Shown here in pieces: positions 42,479 to 52,479 of a stretch of DNA of 64,000 nt (position 1 is its first letter; every line of letters begins with the position of its first letter). The stretch is taken from the NCBI RefSeq assembly GCF_017377775.1, contig NZ_JAFVLN010000001.1, forward strand, positions 310,001 through 374,000. The letters run 5' to 3'. Position numbers and translations under genes: made by a program. Origin of the DNA: Streptomyces sp. VRA16 Mangrove soil (GTDB lineage Bacteria > Actinomycetota > Actinomycetes > Streptomycetales > Streptomycetaceae). Below the pieces are notes generated by a model that did not search any database, had not been told where the DNA came from, and saw nothing but the letters and a program-made list of their open reading frames with translations.

Positions 42479-43705
42479 CTACGCCTTCCCGATCAGGCCC
42501 CGCGCCGCCGGCACCGTTCTGCCGATCGTGAGGGCGAGCGTCGCGCCGAGGGCGCTGACGCCGACCAGGGTCAGCCAGATTGCGGCCGGCCCGGCGGACA
42601 GCAACCCGGAGAGCGCGAGCGGAGCGGCCGTTCCCGCGAGCGTCACGGCGAGTTGGTTGAGGGCGAGGTAGCGGCCGCGGAGCGCGTCCGGGGCGCTCTC
42701 CGCGGCGATCGTCGAGGTGAGGGGGCCGCCCAGGATCTCCCCGAACGTGTACAGGCCCGCCCCGCACAGCAGGGCGGCGATCGCGAGGGCGAGCGCGGCG
42801 ACATGGCCGGCGGCGAGGAACAGGAGATAGCCGGCGGCGAAGCAGGCGTGCCCCGTGACGAGGACCCGGCTGCGGACCCGTCCGCCGAGCCGCCCGACGA
42901 CGAACCCCTGGCCGAAGCCGACCATGAGGGTGTTGAGCGTGAAGACCGCCCCGGCCGTCCAGCCCGGCAGCCCGAGCACGTCCACGGCGTAGACGGGTAT
43001 CGCGACGTTCAGGACGAACAGTGAGACGGCGAAGCACAGTTGATGGGCGACGACGGGTAGGAACCGCCGGTCCCGCAGTACGCGCCGCCAGCCTCCGGCG
43101 GTGTCGTGGTGCGCGTCGGGGCGGGCGTTCGGCACGGTCCGCATCAGGGCGAAGGCCGCGACGTAGGACAGGGCGTTGACGGCCACGATCGCGGTGTACA
43201 TGCCGCGCGTTCCGACCCCGACGGCGACGGAGGCGAGCAGGCCGCCGGCCGCGTACCCCAGGTTGCGCACGGAGCCGAGGAGCCCGAACCAGTGCTCGCG
43301 CCGGCCGGGTTCGGCCAGCGCCGTGACGGTCACGCCGTAGCAGCCGAAGAACACCGCCCGTCCGGCGCTGTTCAACCACGCGCACAGAGCGATCTGCCAC
43401 GGCTGCCCCACGAAGAGATACCCGGCGAAGCCGGCCGCCTGGGCCAGGTTGGCCGCCTGCAGCACCGGCTTGGCGCCGTACCGGTCCACCAGCCCTCCGG
43501 TGAGCGGCCCCGCGGGGAGCGCCAGCAGTCCGGCCGTCGTCAGCGCCGCGCCCACCTGCACCAGCGTCAGCGAGGTCGTGGCCAGGAAGTAGAGCATCGA
43601 CACGGGGATGAAGACGCCGCTGCCGATCGAGTCGATCACGATGGCCGCGAGGAAACGGCCGTGGCGGGTGACGGAGGGACGGACCGCGATCTCGGAAGGA
43701 TTCAC
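42479..43705 (-). CDS. MFS transporter
   Basis: 408 residues from GTG 43705, 12 predicted transmembrane helices. Motif A-like loop LPAGPLTGGLVDRYGAKPVLQ between helices 2 and 3, and GWRRVLRDRRFLPVVAHQLCF after the central loop. A drug-efflux-type permease. Divergent from an HxlR regulator, with a TATAG-TTT-CTATA palindrome between them, so substrate-inducible export is likely. Confidence 0.92.
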   Translation of the reverse strand: MNPSEIAVRPSVTRHGRFLAAIVIDSIGSGVFIPVSMLYFLATTSLTLVQVGAALTTAGLLALPAGPLTGGLVDRYGAKPVLQAANLAQAAGFAGYLFVGQPWQIALCAWLNSAGRAVFFGCYGVTVTALAEPGRREHWFGLLGSVRNLGYAAGGLLASVAVGVGTRGMYTAIVAVNALSYVAAFALMRTVPNARPDAHHDTAGGWRRVLRDRRFLPVVAHQLCFAVSLFVLNVAIPVYAVDVLGLPGWTAGAVFTLNTLMVGFGQGFVVGRLGGRVRSRVLVTGHACFAAGYLLFLAAGHVAALALAIAALLCGAGLYTFGEILGGPLTSTIAAESAPDALRGRYLALNQLAVTLAGTAAPLALSGLLSAGPAAIWLTLVGVSALGATLALTIGRTVPAARGLIGKA

Positions 43706-43716
43706 ACCCGGGACGG

Positions 43717-43729
43717 TATAGTTTCTATA
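43717..43729. promoter_or_regulatory. AT-rich palindrome between MFS and hxlR-type genes
   Basis: TATAG-TTT-CTATA (13 bp, perfect arms) in a 55-bp divergent promoter region; AT-rich against the GC-rich background. Likely operator of the HxlR protein. Confidence 0.6.
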
Positions 43730-43760
43730 TCGGTATCTACAACGCTACCGGGAGTGGCGC

Positions 43761-44147
43761 ATGAGCAAGGCCTACAACGTCATGGCGGCGACCTGCCCCA
43801 GCCGCACCGTCCTGCACCGGATCGGCGCGCGCTGGACGGTGTTCGTCGTCAACGCGCTCGACACCGGACCGATGCGGTTCACCGAACTCAAGGCGCACAT
43901 CCGGGGGATCACCCCCAAGGCGCTCACGGAGACACTGCGCGCGATGGAGCACGACGGCCTGATCTCCCGCACCGAGATCGCCGCACGTCCCCCACACGTC
44001 GAGTACGCGCTCACCGACCTCGGCCGCTCCCTCCTGATCCCGCTGCGCGCCGTACGGGAATGGGCGGAGCGGCATGTGCCCGACATCGAGCGGGCGCGGG
44101 CGCGGGCGGGCGGCGAGAGCCGGGGGAGCGATACACCGAGCCGCTGA
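43761..44147 (+). CDS. HxlR-family transcriptional regulator
   Basis: 128 residues. HxlR winged helix: RTVLHRIGARWTVFVVNALDTGPMRFTELKAHIRGITPKALTETLRAMEHDGLISRTEIAARPPHVEYALTDLGRSLLIPLRAVREWAERH. A Cys near the start (AATCPSRTV) sits where redox- or electrophile-sensing HxlR proteins often have one. Divergent from the MFS pump, which it probably represses. Confidence 0.92.
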   Translation: MSKAYNVMAATCPSRTVLHRIGARWTVFVVNALDTGPMRFTELKAHIRGITPKALTETLRAMEHDGLISRTEIAARPPHVEYALTDLGRSLLIPLRAVREWAERHVPDIERARARAGGESRGSDTPSR

Positions 44148-44603
44148 GGCGCCGCGTGGGCGTGCACCCGCCAGGCCCACGCGCACCGTTCACCCCCTCC
44201 GCGTCGCCGCAGGCCGAGGGAGGCCCGCACCGCGTCGATCTCGTCCAGGAGCTCTGCCATGGGCTCGGGGGGCGGTCCTCGTCGACGCCGCGCAGGTCGA
44301 CGCCGCACGCGACCCGCCGAGCGCGGGTCAGCGGGTGATCGGGCGTATGGATCGGGTGATTCGGGACAGCGCGGCGGTGGACCACGGCGGCGACGCGCGC
44401 GATGGTCCGAGCATCTCTGGCGGAGCGTCCGGGGCTGGAGGAGAACCGCTCGTGTTGTCAGCGTACAGGCAAGCCGTGTCGGTGTGCGGCCATGCCCCGG
44501 CGGCCGGACCGACGCGCCCGGCGGGGGGCATCAGGGCGGCAGATAGCCTGCCACCTGGGATGTCGCCGCAAGAACGCGGCGACCGACGATGAGGAGAGCC
44601 GCC
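44148..44603. other. intergenic region, no confident gene
   Basis: On the minus strand a short stretch near 44260 reads MAELLDEIDAVRASLGLRRR with good bias, but it has no coherent continuation. It may be a gene remnant. Nothing else recognised before the ribosome site GAGGAG of the cupin gene. Confidence 0.45.
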
Positions 44604-44888
44604 ATGACGACCACCGCCCGCGCCACCTTGCAGCACGAGGACGAGCGGGTGCGCGTCACACGCTGGGACTTCGAGCCCAAGGAGAGCACCGGCCGGCACG
44701 TGCACGCCTACGACTACGTCGTCGTGCCCGTCACCGACGGCACCACCGACGTGATCACTCCGGACGGCACGGTCACCCCCTCGCGGTTGCGGGCGGGCGA
44801 GTCCTACGCCCGCCCGGCCGGCGGCGAGCACGAGGTCGTCAACAGCGGAGACGCCCCGCTGTCCTTCGTGGAGATCGAACTGAAGTGA
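44604..44888 (+). CDS. small cupin-domain protein
   Basis: 94 residues, a single cupin barrel: VRVTRWDFEPKESTGRHVHAYDYVVVPVTDG (motif 1; His-x-His present) and RAGESYARPAGGEHEVVNSGDAPLSFVEIELK (motif 2). The metal site looks intact. ATG 44604 follows GAGGAGAGCCGCC; an upstream ATG at 44589 lies before the ribosome site. Such small cupins act as isomerases, dioxygenases or binding proteins; function unknown. Confidence 0.88.
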   Translation: MTTTARATLQHEDERVRVTRWDFEPKESTGRHVHAYDYVVVPVTDGTTDVITPDGTVTPSRLRAGESYARPAGGEHEVVNSGDAPLSFVEIELK

Positions 44889-44911
44889 CCCGGGGTGGGC
44901 CGCGCCGGGCG

Positions 44912-44930
44912 TGCCGACGGGATGTCGGCA
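44912..44930. terminator. possible terminator after the cupin gene
   Basis: TGCCGAC / GTCGGCA 7-bp arms, 5-nt loop, 24 nt after the cupin stop. Confidence 0.4.
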
Positions 44931-45026
44931 TCCGGTCGCTTTCCGTTCCCTGTGCGTTCAATTCGTGTGTCCTGCACGGGACTTGTGAGGTCTCTATGGT
45001 CCATGAGGTTCCGGAAGAAGGGCCTC

Positions 45027-46022
45027 ATGGACAGACCACTCGCCATAAAGATCCGCGGGACGACGAAGACGTTCGGTGACGTCGTCGCCCTGGACGGCGT
45101 CGACCTCGATGTCGCGCAAGGACAGATCCACGGGCTCATCGGGCCCAACGGCGCAGGCAAGACGACGCTGCTCGGGCTGCTGCTCGGCCTCGCCGTCGCC
45201 GACAGCGGCAGCCTGGAGATCCTCGGCGCGCCGGTGCGCCGGGCGCTCACGGCGCCCGACGGGGTGGCCGGGTTCGTCGACGGCCCCGGGCTCTACCCCA
45301 CGCTCACCGCACGGCAGAACCTCGCCGCGCTGGCCGCGCTGCAGGGGCACGACACCGCAGCGGACCGGATCGACGACGCGCTGGCCCAGGTCGGGCTCAC
45401 CGACGTCGCCGACGACCGGGTCCGCGGGTTCTCCCTCGGGATGCGCCAACGCCTCGGCCTCGCCGCCGCCCTGCTCACCGAGCCGCGGCTGCTCGTCCTC
45501 GACGAACCCTCCAACGGCCTGGACCCGGCGGGCACCCGGCACGTGCACCGCGTCCTGACCCGACTCGCGGCGAACGGCACCGCCGTCGTGCTCTCCAGCC
45601 ACCGTATGGACGACGTCGAGGCCCTCTGCTCCGAGGTCACCATCCTCGCCACCGGGCGCGTCGTCTTCTCCGGTCCGCTCGACCGACTCGCCTCCGACGA
45701 ACGGGAACTCGACTACCGGCTACGGGTGTCGGACCCCTCGACCGCGCGCGGCCTGGCCGACGGCACCCCCGGGGTGCACGTCGTCGGCGACGCCCCCGGT
45801 GCCACCGACGGCGTTCTCGTCGTACGGGCCCTGGTGCCCGCCCTCGACGACCTCGTCACGCGGCTGGTGCGCGCCGGAGTCGCCCTGCGGGAGCTGGCGC
45901 CCGTCGCGTCACCGCTGGAGGCGGCCTTCCTCGCGCTCACCGAGCAAGAGCAAGGGCAAGGGCAAAGGCGGGAGCAGGAGCGGGGGCAGGGGCAGGGCGC
46001 TTTGGTGGTGGCCGGCCGATGA
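45027..46022 (+). CDS. ABC transporter ATP-binding protein (ABC-2 exporter type)
   Basis: 331 residues from ATG 45027; ATG 45003 (MRFRKKGL) in frame is possible. Walker A GPNGAGKTTLLGLLLGL, signature FSLGMRQRLGLAAALL, Walker B RLLVLDEPSNGLDPAG and H-loop VVLSSHRMDDVEALC. The C-terminal ~100 residues carry a domain common in drug/antibiotic exporters and end in a Gln/Arg-rich tail (EQEQGQGQRREQERGQGQ) encoded by a simple repeat. Its stop overlaps the permease ATG, forming one operon. Confidence 0.93.
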   Translation: MDRPLAIKIRGTTKTFGDVVALDGVDLDVAQGQIHGLIGPNGAGKTTLLGLLLGLAVADSGSLEILGAPVRRALTAPDGVAGFVDGPGLYPTLTARQNLAALAALQGHDTAADRIDDALAQVGLTDVADDRVRGFSLGMRQRLGLAAALLTEPRLLVLDEPSNGLDPAGTRHVHRVLTRLAANGTAVVLSSHRMDDVEALCSEVTILATGRVVFSGPLDRLASDERELDYRLRVSDPSTARGLADGTPGVHVVGDAPGATDGVLVVRALVPALDDLVTRLVRAGVALRELAPVASPLEAAFLALTEQEQGQGQRREQERGQGQGALVVAGR

Positions 46023-47371
46023 CCGCCACCCTCACCACCCTCGCCACCGCGCCTGCCGTCACCGCCCCGGCCGTGCGCCGCGCCTTCCGGTTCGAGCTGG
46101 TCAAGCTCGTCTCCCAGTGGCGCGTCCGCATCCTCGTCCTGGTGTGCTGGCTCGCCCCCGCCCTCTTCGTGATCGCGGTGGCACAGCAGAGCACGCTCCC
46201 CACCGACACCCTCTTCGGCCGCTGGATGCACGCCACCGCGTGGGCCGGACCGCTGGTGGTCCTCGGATTCGGCGGGTCGTGGGCGCTGCCGCTGGTCACG
46301 TCGGTGGTGGCCGGGGACGTGTTCGCCGCCGAGGACCGGCTCGGCACATGGCGGCATCTGCTGGTGGCGGTGCGCTCGCCGCGACGGATCTTCGCCGCCA
46401 AGGCGCTGGCCAGCCTGCTCGTCATCCTGGTCCTGGTGGCGGGGCTCGCCGTCTCCAGCACCGTCGGCGGACTGCTCGCGGTCGGCGACCATCCGCTGAT
46501 CGGCCTCGACGGACACCCGCTCGCGCCCTCCGACGCCGCCGCGCAGGTACTGCTCGCCTGGGTCTGCGCGCTCGCGCCGACGCTGGCCCTGTCCGCGATC
46601 GGGCTGCTCGGCTCCGTGGCGTTCGGCCGCTCGCCGATGGGGCTGCTGCTGCCCGCGTTCGTCGCCCTCGCGATGCAGCTCGGACAGATGCTGCCGCTGC
46701 CGGTCGTCGTGCGCCTCGCGCTGCCCGGGTACGCGTTCCTCTCCTGGAACGGCCTGTTCAGCAGTCCCGCCCAGACGACGCCCCTGCTGATCGGGGTCGC
46801 CGTGAGCCTGATCTGGGCCGTCGCCGCGACCGTGCTGGCCCAACTCCTCTTCGTACGGCGTGACTTCACCAACCCGACCGACGACACCGCCGGGCGCGGG
46901 GCCCTCGTCACCGGGGCGCTGCCGCTGCTCGCGCTGTTCGCCTCGACCGTCGGGGTGCTCGCCGTGGCCACCCCGGCCGACGGCTCCGGCATCACCCGGG
47001 CCAAGGTGCAGCGCTCGGTCGCCACGGCCTTCGCCCACCTCTACCGCGCCCAGACCGCGCAACTGCACCGCCCGGCCGTCACCGAGGCACAGCTGCGCGC
47101 CACCGCGGCCTGCACCAAGGCCGGAGTCGCCGACGGCCCCGAGGGGGCGGGCAACGACTGGCGCTGTGTCGTGTCCTGGCACCTCCCCGGCACGGACGGC
47201 ACGGGCCAGGCCGTCTACCAGCTCGACGTCACCGCGGACGGGCGGTACGTCGCCGACGGGGACGGGCCGAAGGAGGTCAACGGCTACTTCCTCGTGCACA
47301 CCCCGGACGGTGACGTGCCCAACCCGCTCTGGCAGTTCGACGGAAACGTCGACCTGCTCTCCGCCTCTTAG
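46019..47371 (+). CDS. ABC-2 type permease with extra C-terminal extracytoplasmic domain
   Basis: 450 residues. Residues 20-285 hold six transmembrane helices of an ABC-2 exporter (VRRAFRFELVKLVSQWRVRILVLVCW, then six hydrophobic segments). A seventh, ALPLLALFASTVGVLAVATPA at about 300-320, is followed by a soluble ~125-residue domain: VQRSVATAFAHLYRAQTAQLHRPAVTEAQLRATAACTKAG, and a Cys in DWRCVVSW followed by GQAVYQLDVTADGRYVADGDGPKEVNGYF. The Cys pair suggests an exported, disulfide-bonded domain. This extension is not standard for ABC-2 permeases; it may bind substrate or sense it. Confidence 0.88.
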   Translation: MTATLTTLATAPAVTAPAVRRAFRFELVKLVSQWRVRILVLVCWLAPALFVIAVAQQSTLPTDTLFGRWMHATAWAGPLVVLGFGGSWALPLVTSVVAGDVFAAEDRLGTWRHLLVAVRSPRRIFAAKALASLLVILVLVAGLAVSSTVGGLLAVGDHPLIGLDGHPLAPSDAAAQVLLAWVCALAPTLALSAIGLLGSVAFGRSPMGLLLPAFVALAMQLGQMLPLPVVVRLALPGYAFLSWNGLFSSPAQTTPLLIGVAVSLIWAVAATVLAQLLFVRRDFTNPTDDTAGRGALVTGALPLLALFASTVGVLAVATPADGSGITRAKVQRSVATAFAHLYRAQTAQLHRPAVTEAQLRATAACTKAGVADGPEGAGNDWRCVVSWHLPGTDGTGQAVYQLDVTADGRYVADGDGPKEVNGYFLVHTPDGDVPNPLWQFDGNVDLLSAS

Positions 47372-47477
47372 AGCGCCACCTGGAGCCCGCCAGGAACACC
47401 GCCCGGAGAGCCCCCGGCGCACCGCCCGGAACACCACCCAGAACGCCACCCCCCAAGCAACCTCGAAGGGAAACTCC

Positions 47478-50234
47478 ATGCAGGTAGCACGCCGCCGACG
47501 GCGCGTGGGGAGCGCCGGTCCCGGCACTTTCGCGCGACGGATAGGCCGTCGCAGACCGCTCGCCGCGGTGGGTGTCACCGCGCTGGCGTTCACGCTGGCC
47601 GGTACGGCCGCCGCCTCGACGCGACAGTTCGGCGAGGATCAGGTCGGCCAGGTCACCGCGCACGGCCAGGTGATATCCAGCGACCAGTACCTCGCCCCGT
47701 ACGGCGACCGGCTCATCCTCGACAACGGCAAGATCATGTCGTCGTCGGTGAGCCCGGACGGCAGTCACCTCGCCGCCTCCCTCACCGACGGCGGTCTCGC
47801 CCTGGCCGTCGTCGACCTCAAGACCTGGAAGGTGCAGCAGCGCGTCGGCAACAGCGCCGCCGCCGACCTGCGGATCAGCGGCAACGACGTGGGTCAGGAG
47901 GGGCCGACGTACTCGCCCGACGGCAAGCAGCTGTGGCTCGGCCAGACCGACGGCTACACGAGGTTCACCGTGCACGACGACGGCAGCCTCGCCGATCCGA
48001 CGGCCGTCAAGATCCCCGCGGACGGCGCCAAGCACGCCCTCGTCGGCGAGCCGGTGTTCTCTCCCGACGGCTCCACCGTGTACGCCGCCGTGAACGGCCA
48101 GAACCGGGTCGTCGCCCTCGATGCCGCCACCGGAGCGATCGAGCGGAGCTGGGCCGTCGGCAACGCCCCGCGGGACATGGTCGCCGTCGGCGACAAGCTG
48201 TATGTCAGCAACGAGGGCGGACGCACCGCACGCCCTGGTGACACCACCATCAACTCCTACAACACCCCGGTCCCGGCCGACCCGGTGACCGCGGCCACCA
48301 CCACCGGCACCGTCAGCGTCATCGACACCGCGCACCCGTCCGCCGACGTCGCCTCCCTCTCCGTGGGGCGGCACCCGACGGCGCTGTACGCCAAGGGCGG
48401 CGCGGTGTTCGTGACGAACACGGCGACCAACGACGTCTCCGTCATCGACACGCACAAGGAGAAGGTCGTCCAGACGATCTCCACCAAGCCGTGGCCCGAG
48501 GCGTCGGTCGGCTACGAGCCCGACGCGGTGACACTCACCGACGACGGCCACCTCCTGGTGACGCTCGGCCGCGCCGACGCGGTCGCGGTCTACCGTTACA
48601 ACAGCCCGCAGGAGCCGGTGAGTTACGTGGGCCTGCTGCCCACCGACTACTTCCCCGCGGAGATCGCCACGGTCGGCGACCAGATCGTCGTCTCCAACAC
48701 CCGCGGCGTCGACGCCCGCCGCCCCACCACCAAGGCGGGCCACGGCACGCACGACACGACGTCGAGCCTGACGCACTTCACACTGCCGAGCGACCGGACC
48801 GTCCGAGCGCAGACGGCCAAGGTCTTCCAGCAGAACGGCTGGACCGCGGGCGCGGTGAAGAAGGCCGCGAGCGACAGCCGCGCCAGGGCGGTTCCGGTGC
48901 CCGCACGACTCGGTGACCCGTCGACGATCAAGCACGTCTTCCTGATCGTCAAGGAGAACCGGACCTACGACCAGGTCTACGGCGACATCGACAAGGGCAA
49001 CGGCGATCCGGCCCTGGCCGAGTTCGGCGAGAACGTCACGCCGAACCAGCACGCCCTGGCGAACCAGTTCGGCCTCTACGACAACACGTACGACATCGGC
49101 ACGAACTCGGCCGAGGGCCACAACTGGCTGATGCAGGCCGACAACCCGGAGTACACCGAGTCGTCGGCGGGTGAGTACGCGCGCAGTTACGACACCGAGG
49201 ACGACGCCCTCGGCCACCAGAAGTCCGGGTTCCTGTGGACCGGGGCGCAGGCGGCCGGCAAGTCGGTGCGCGACTTCGGCGAGTTCCACCAGTTCCTGAC
49301 CAAGCCCGCCGGCGCCAGCTGGCAGAACCTGTACTGCGACGCGAAGACCATGCGCGCCACCGGGCAGAACACCGCCTACAACCTGGTCTCGTCCTCGCCG
49401 ATCCCGTCCCTCAACTCCGTGTCGGTGCCCGGCTTCGCGAAGTTCGACACCAGCGTCCCTGACATCTACCGGGCCGAGATCTGGAAGCAGGACTTCGAGA
49501 AGAACGGCCCGGCGAACCTCAACATGTTCTGGCTGTCCAGCGATCACACGGGCGGCCCCGCCAACTCCCCGGCACAGGTCGCCGACAACGACCTGGCCAC
49601 CGGCCGCATCGTCGACACCATCTCGCACAGCAAGTACTGGAAGGACTCCGCGATCTTCGTGGTCGAGGACGACTCCCAGGCGGGCCTCGACCACGTCGAC
49701 GGCCACCGTGCGCCGATCCAGATCATCAGCCCCTGGGCGCAGCACGGCACTGTCGACAGCCACTACTACTCGCAGATCACGATGATCCGCACCATCGAGC
49801 AGATCCTCGGGATCCACCCGATGAACCAGAAGGACAGCGCGGCCACCCCGATGACGGCGGCCTTCACGCACCGGCCGGACTACGCGCCGTTCACCGCGCT
49901 GCCCAACCGCACCTCGCTGACGGACGGTCTGGCGACCCCGCCGTCCTGCGGCTCCGACACCCCCGCGGCCGAGAACCCGAAGGCGGCGGCCGTCCCTTCC
50001 ACCGCGGTCCCGACGGACAAGCAGGGGCTCGCCGACGCGTGGCACGGGTGGAAGTCCAAGCAGCGCCTGACCGGCCCGCACGCGGTGCCGGACTACGCCA
50101 ACCCGGCCCAGATGAACCACTTCACCTGGTACGAGACCCACGGCTGGAAGAAGCCGTACCCGGGCGAGAGCAAGATCTACGCACCCGATGACGTGCCGGG
50201 AGCGTTCCTGCCGTCCACGGAGAACGACGGCTGA
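47478..50234 (+). CDS. secreted YncE-like beta-propeller / phosphoesterase fusion
   Basis: 918 residues from ATG 47478 (GAAGGGAAA upstream). A basic N terminus with FARRIGRRRPLAAVGVTALAFTLAGTAAAS is a secretion signal. Residues about 80-430 form a YncE/surface-layer-type beta-propeller (SSSVSPDGSHLAASLTDGGLALAVVDLKTWKVQQRVG, GEPVFSPDGSTVYAAVNGQNRVVALDAATG, AVFVTNTATNDVSVIDTHKEKVVQTI). Residues about 480-830 are a phosphoesterase of the PF04185/alkaline-phosphatase fold: HVFLIVKENRTYDQVYGDI, TNSAEGHNWLMQAD, and IFVVEDDSQAGLDHVDGHRAPI with metal-binding Asp and His. It presumably releases phosphate outside the cell. The preceding ABC genes are 106 nt away and may share the transcript. Confidence 0.92.
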   Translation: MQVARRRRRVGSAGPGTFARRIGRRRPLAAVGVTALAFTLAGTAAASTRQFGEDQVGQVTAHGQVISSDQYLAPYGDRLILDNGKIMSSSVSPDGSHLAASLTDGGLALAVVDLKTWKVQQRVGNSAAADLRISGNDVGQEGPTYSPDGKQLWLGQTDGYTRFTVHDDGSLADPTAVKIPADGAKHALVGEPVFSPDGSTVYAAVNGQNRVVALDAATGAIERSWAVGNAPRDMVAVGDKLYVSNEGGRTARPGDTTINSYNTPVPADPVTAATTTGTVSVIDTAHPSADVASLSVGRHPTALYAKGGAVFVTNTATNDVSVIDTHKEKVVQTISTKPWPEASVGYEPDAVTLTDDGHLLVTLGRADAVAVYRYNSPQEPVSYVGLLPTDYFPAEIATVGDQIVVSNTRGVDARRPTTKAGHGTHDTTSSLTHFTLPSDRTVRAQTAKVFQQNGWTAGAVKKAASDSRARAVPVPARLGDPSTIKHVFLIVKENRTYDQVYGDIDKGNGDPALAEFGENVTPNQHALANQFGLYDNTYDIGTNSAEGHNWLMQADNPEYTESSAGEYARSYDTEDDALGHQKSGFLWTGAQAAGKSVRDFGEFHQFLTKPAGASWQNLYCDAKTMRATGQNTAYNLVSSSPIPSLNSVSVPGFAKFDTSVPDIYRAEIWKQDFEKNGPANLNMFWLSSDHTGGPANSPAQVADNDLATGRIVDTISHSKYWKDSAIFVVEDDSQAGLDHVDGHRAPIQIISPWAQHGTVDSHYYSQITMIRTIEQILGIHPMNQKDSAATPMTAAFTHRPDYAPFTALPNRTSLTDGLATPPSCGSDTPAAENPKAAAVPSTAVPTDKQGLADAWHGWKSKQRLTGPHAVPDYANPAQMNHFTWYETHGWKKPYPGESKIYAPDDVPGAFLPSTENDG

Positions 50235-50239
50235 CACCC

Positions 50240-50275
50240 CGTCGGCCGCCGGGCGAGCGCGCCCGGCGGCCGACG
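50240..50275. terminator. strong terminator after the phosphoesterase gene
   Basis: Perfect 16-bp GC stem (50240-50255 with 50260-50275) and a 4-nt loop, 6 nt after the stop codon. Confidence 0.88.
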
Positions 50276-50282
50276 AGGCGCG

Positions 50283-50644
50283 GGCGTGCTGTTCGGGCAG
50301 AAGTACGTGCCGAGGCCCGGCTGGTGCCGGGCACCCATGTGTACACGAGGGCGACCGGCCGGGGCGACGTCGCGCTGCTGGAACTGGAGGCGCCACGGGA
50401 CTGCGGCATCCGGGCCCGGCTGTCGCGGGCCCCCATCTTTGGGGGAGCGGTACGTGTCGCCCACCCCGCGCACCGGTGGCGGTCCCGTCGGCCTCGGACG
50501 TGATCGAGGTGTCCTTCGGTGTCACGCTCGACACCCAGGTCGGCGCGATCATCAGCAGCGCCAAGGCCGGCACCCATCTCGACGTGCGGCTGCGCTGGAG
50601 TGCCCAGCGCCCGGCCGGGGGCGTGCCGCCCCCGGCCGGAGCGG

Positions 50645-50652
<8 letters not shown>
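50283..50652 (+). pseudogene. remnant of a trypsin-like protease / trypco1 (CU044_2847-like) locus
   Basis: One frame (50300-50480) gives EARLVPGTHVYTRATGRGDVALLELEAPRD and RLSRAPIFGGAVRVAHP, like the Asp-loop strand region of trypsin-like proteases. A second frame (about 50495-50652) gives ASDVIEVSFGVTLDTQVGAI and then GTHLDVRLRWSAQRPAG, closely resembling the C-terminal half of the trypsin-co-occurring domain 1 (IxVxFGxxLxxxxGAxIA...xVxLxW). Neither piece has a start or a complete domain. Trypco1 proteins belong to STAND/effector conflict systems. The fragment ends inside the terminator of the NCS2 gene. Confidence 0.55.
50611..50639. terminator. terminator of the NCS2 permease gene
   Basis: Perfect 12-bp arms CCGGCCGGGGGC / GCCCCCGGCCGG, 5-nt loop, 5 nt beyond the permease stop (minus strand). 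Confidence 0.78.
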
Positions 50653-52120
<1,468 letters not shown>

Positions 52121-52479
52121 TGAATCTCCATGATCGTGCGCGTCGTAGGGGGAACGCGGAGCGCGCGGCGGAACGGGGGGCGTGCGGGCATACGCAACCG
52201 GAGCGGCAGGGGAGTTGGACGATCTGCCGACCCCGTCGTCGGCGGAGCGATGCACGAACGCACATGCGATGCGGCGGATCTTACGGCCGTGCCTCGCGGA
52301 GCGGAGCCGTCCGCTCACCCAACTGGCAATGGTTGCAAGGATGTTATGGAGATCCCGCATCCGGGCCGCGCATTTGGGACGTACGGGTGTTGGGTCCGCT
52401 CTGGGAGGTTTCGACGAAACGTATGCCTTGGGCAACGCACAGTAGCCAAATCGAACTTCTGTCTCTATCATCCAGGCCC
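52121..52479. promoter_or_regulatory. divergent promoter region
   Basis: No gene with coding bias. Features are the palindrome TTTCGACGAAA (52409-52419) and a -10-like TATCAT (52466-52471) only 8 nt from GTG 52480, suggesting a leaderless transcript for the HTH gene. The permease promoter must lie in the left half. Confidence 0.45.

Noticed and set aside
44220..44308. Short minus-strand frame MAELLDEIDAVRASLGLRRR
   Set aside because: Codon bias is good over only 20 residues with no coherent continuation; left as a possible remnant in the intergenic entry.
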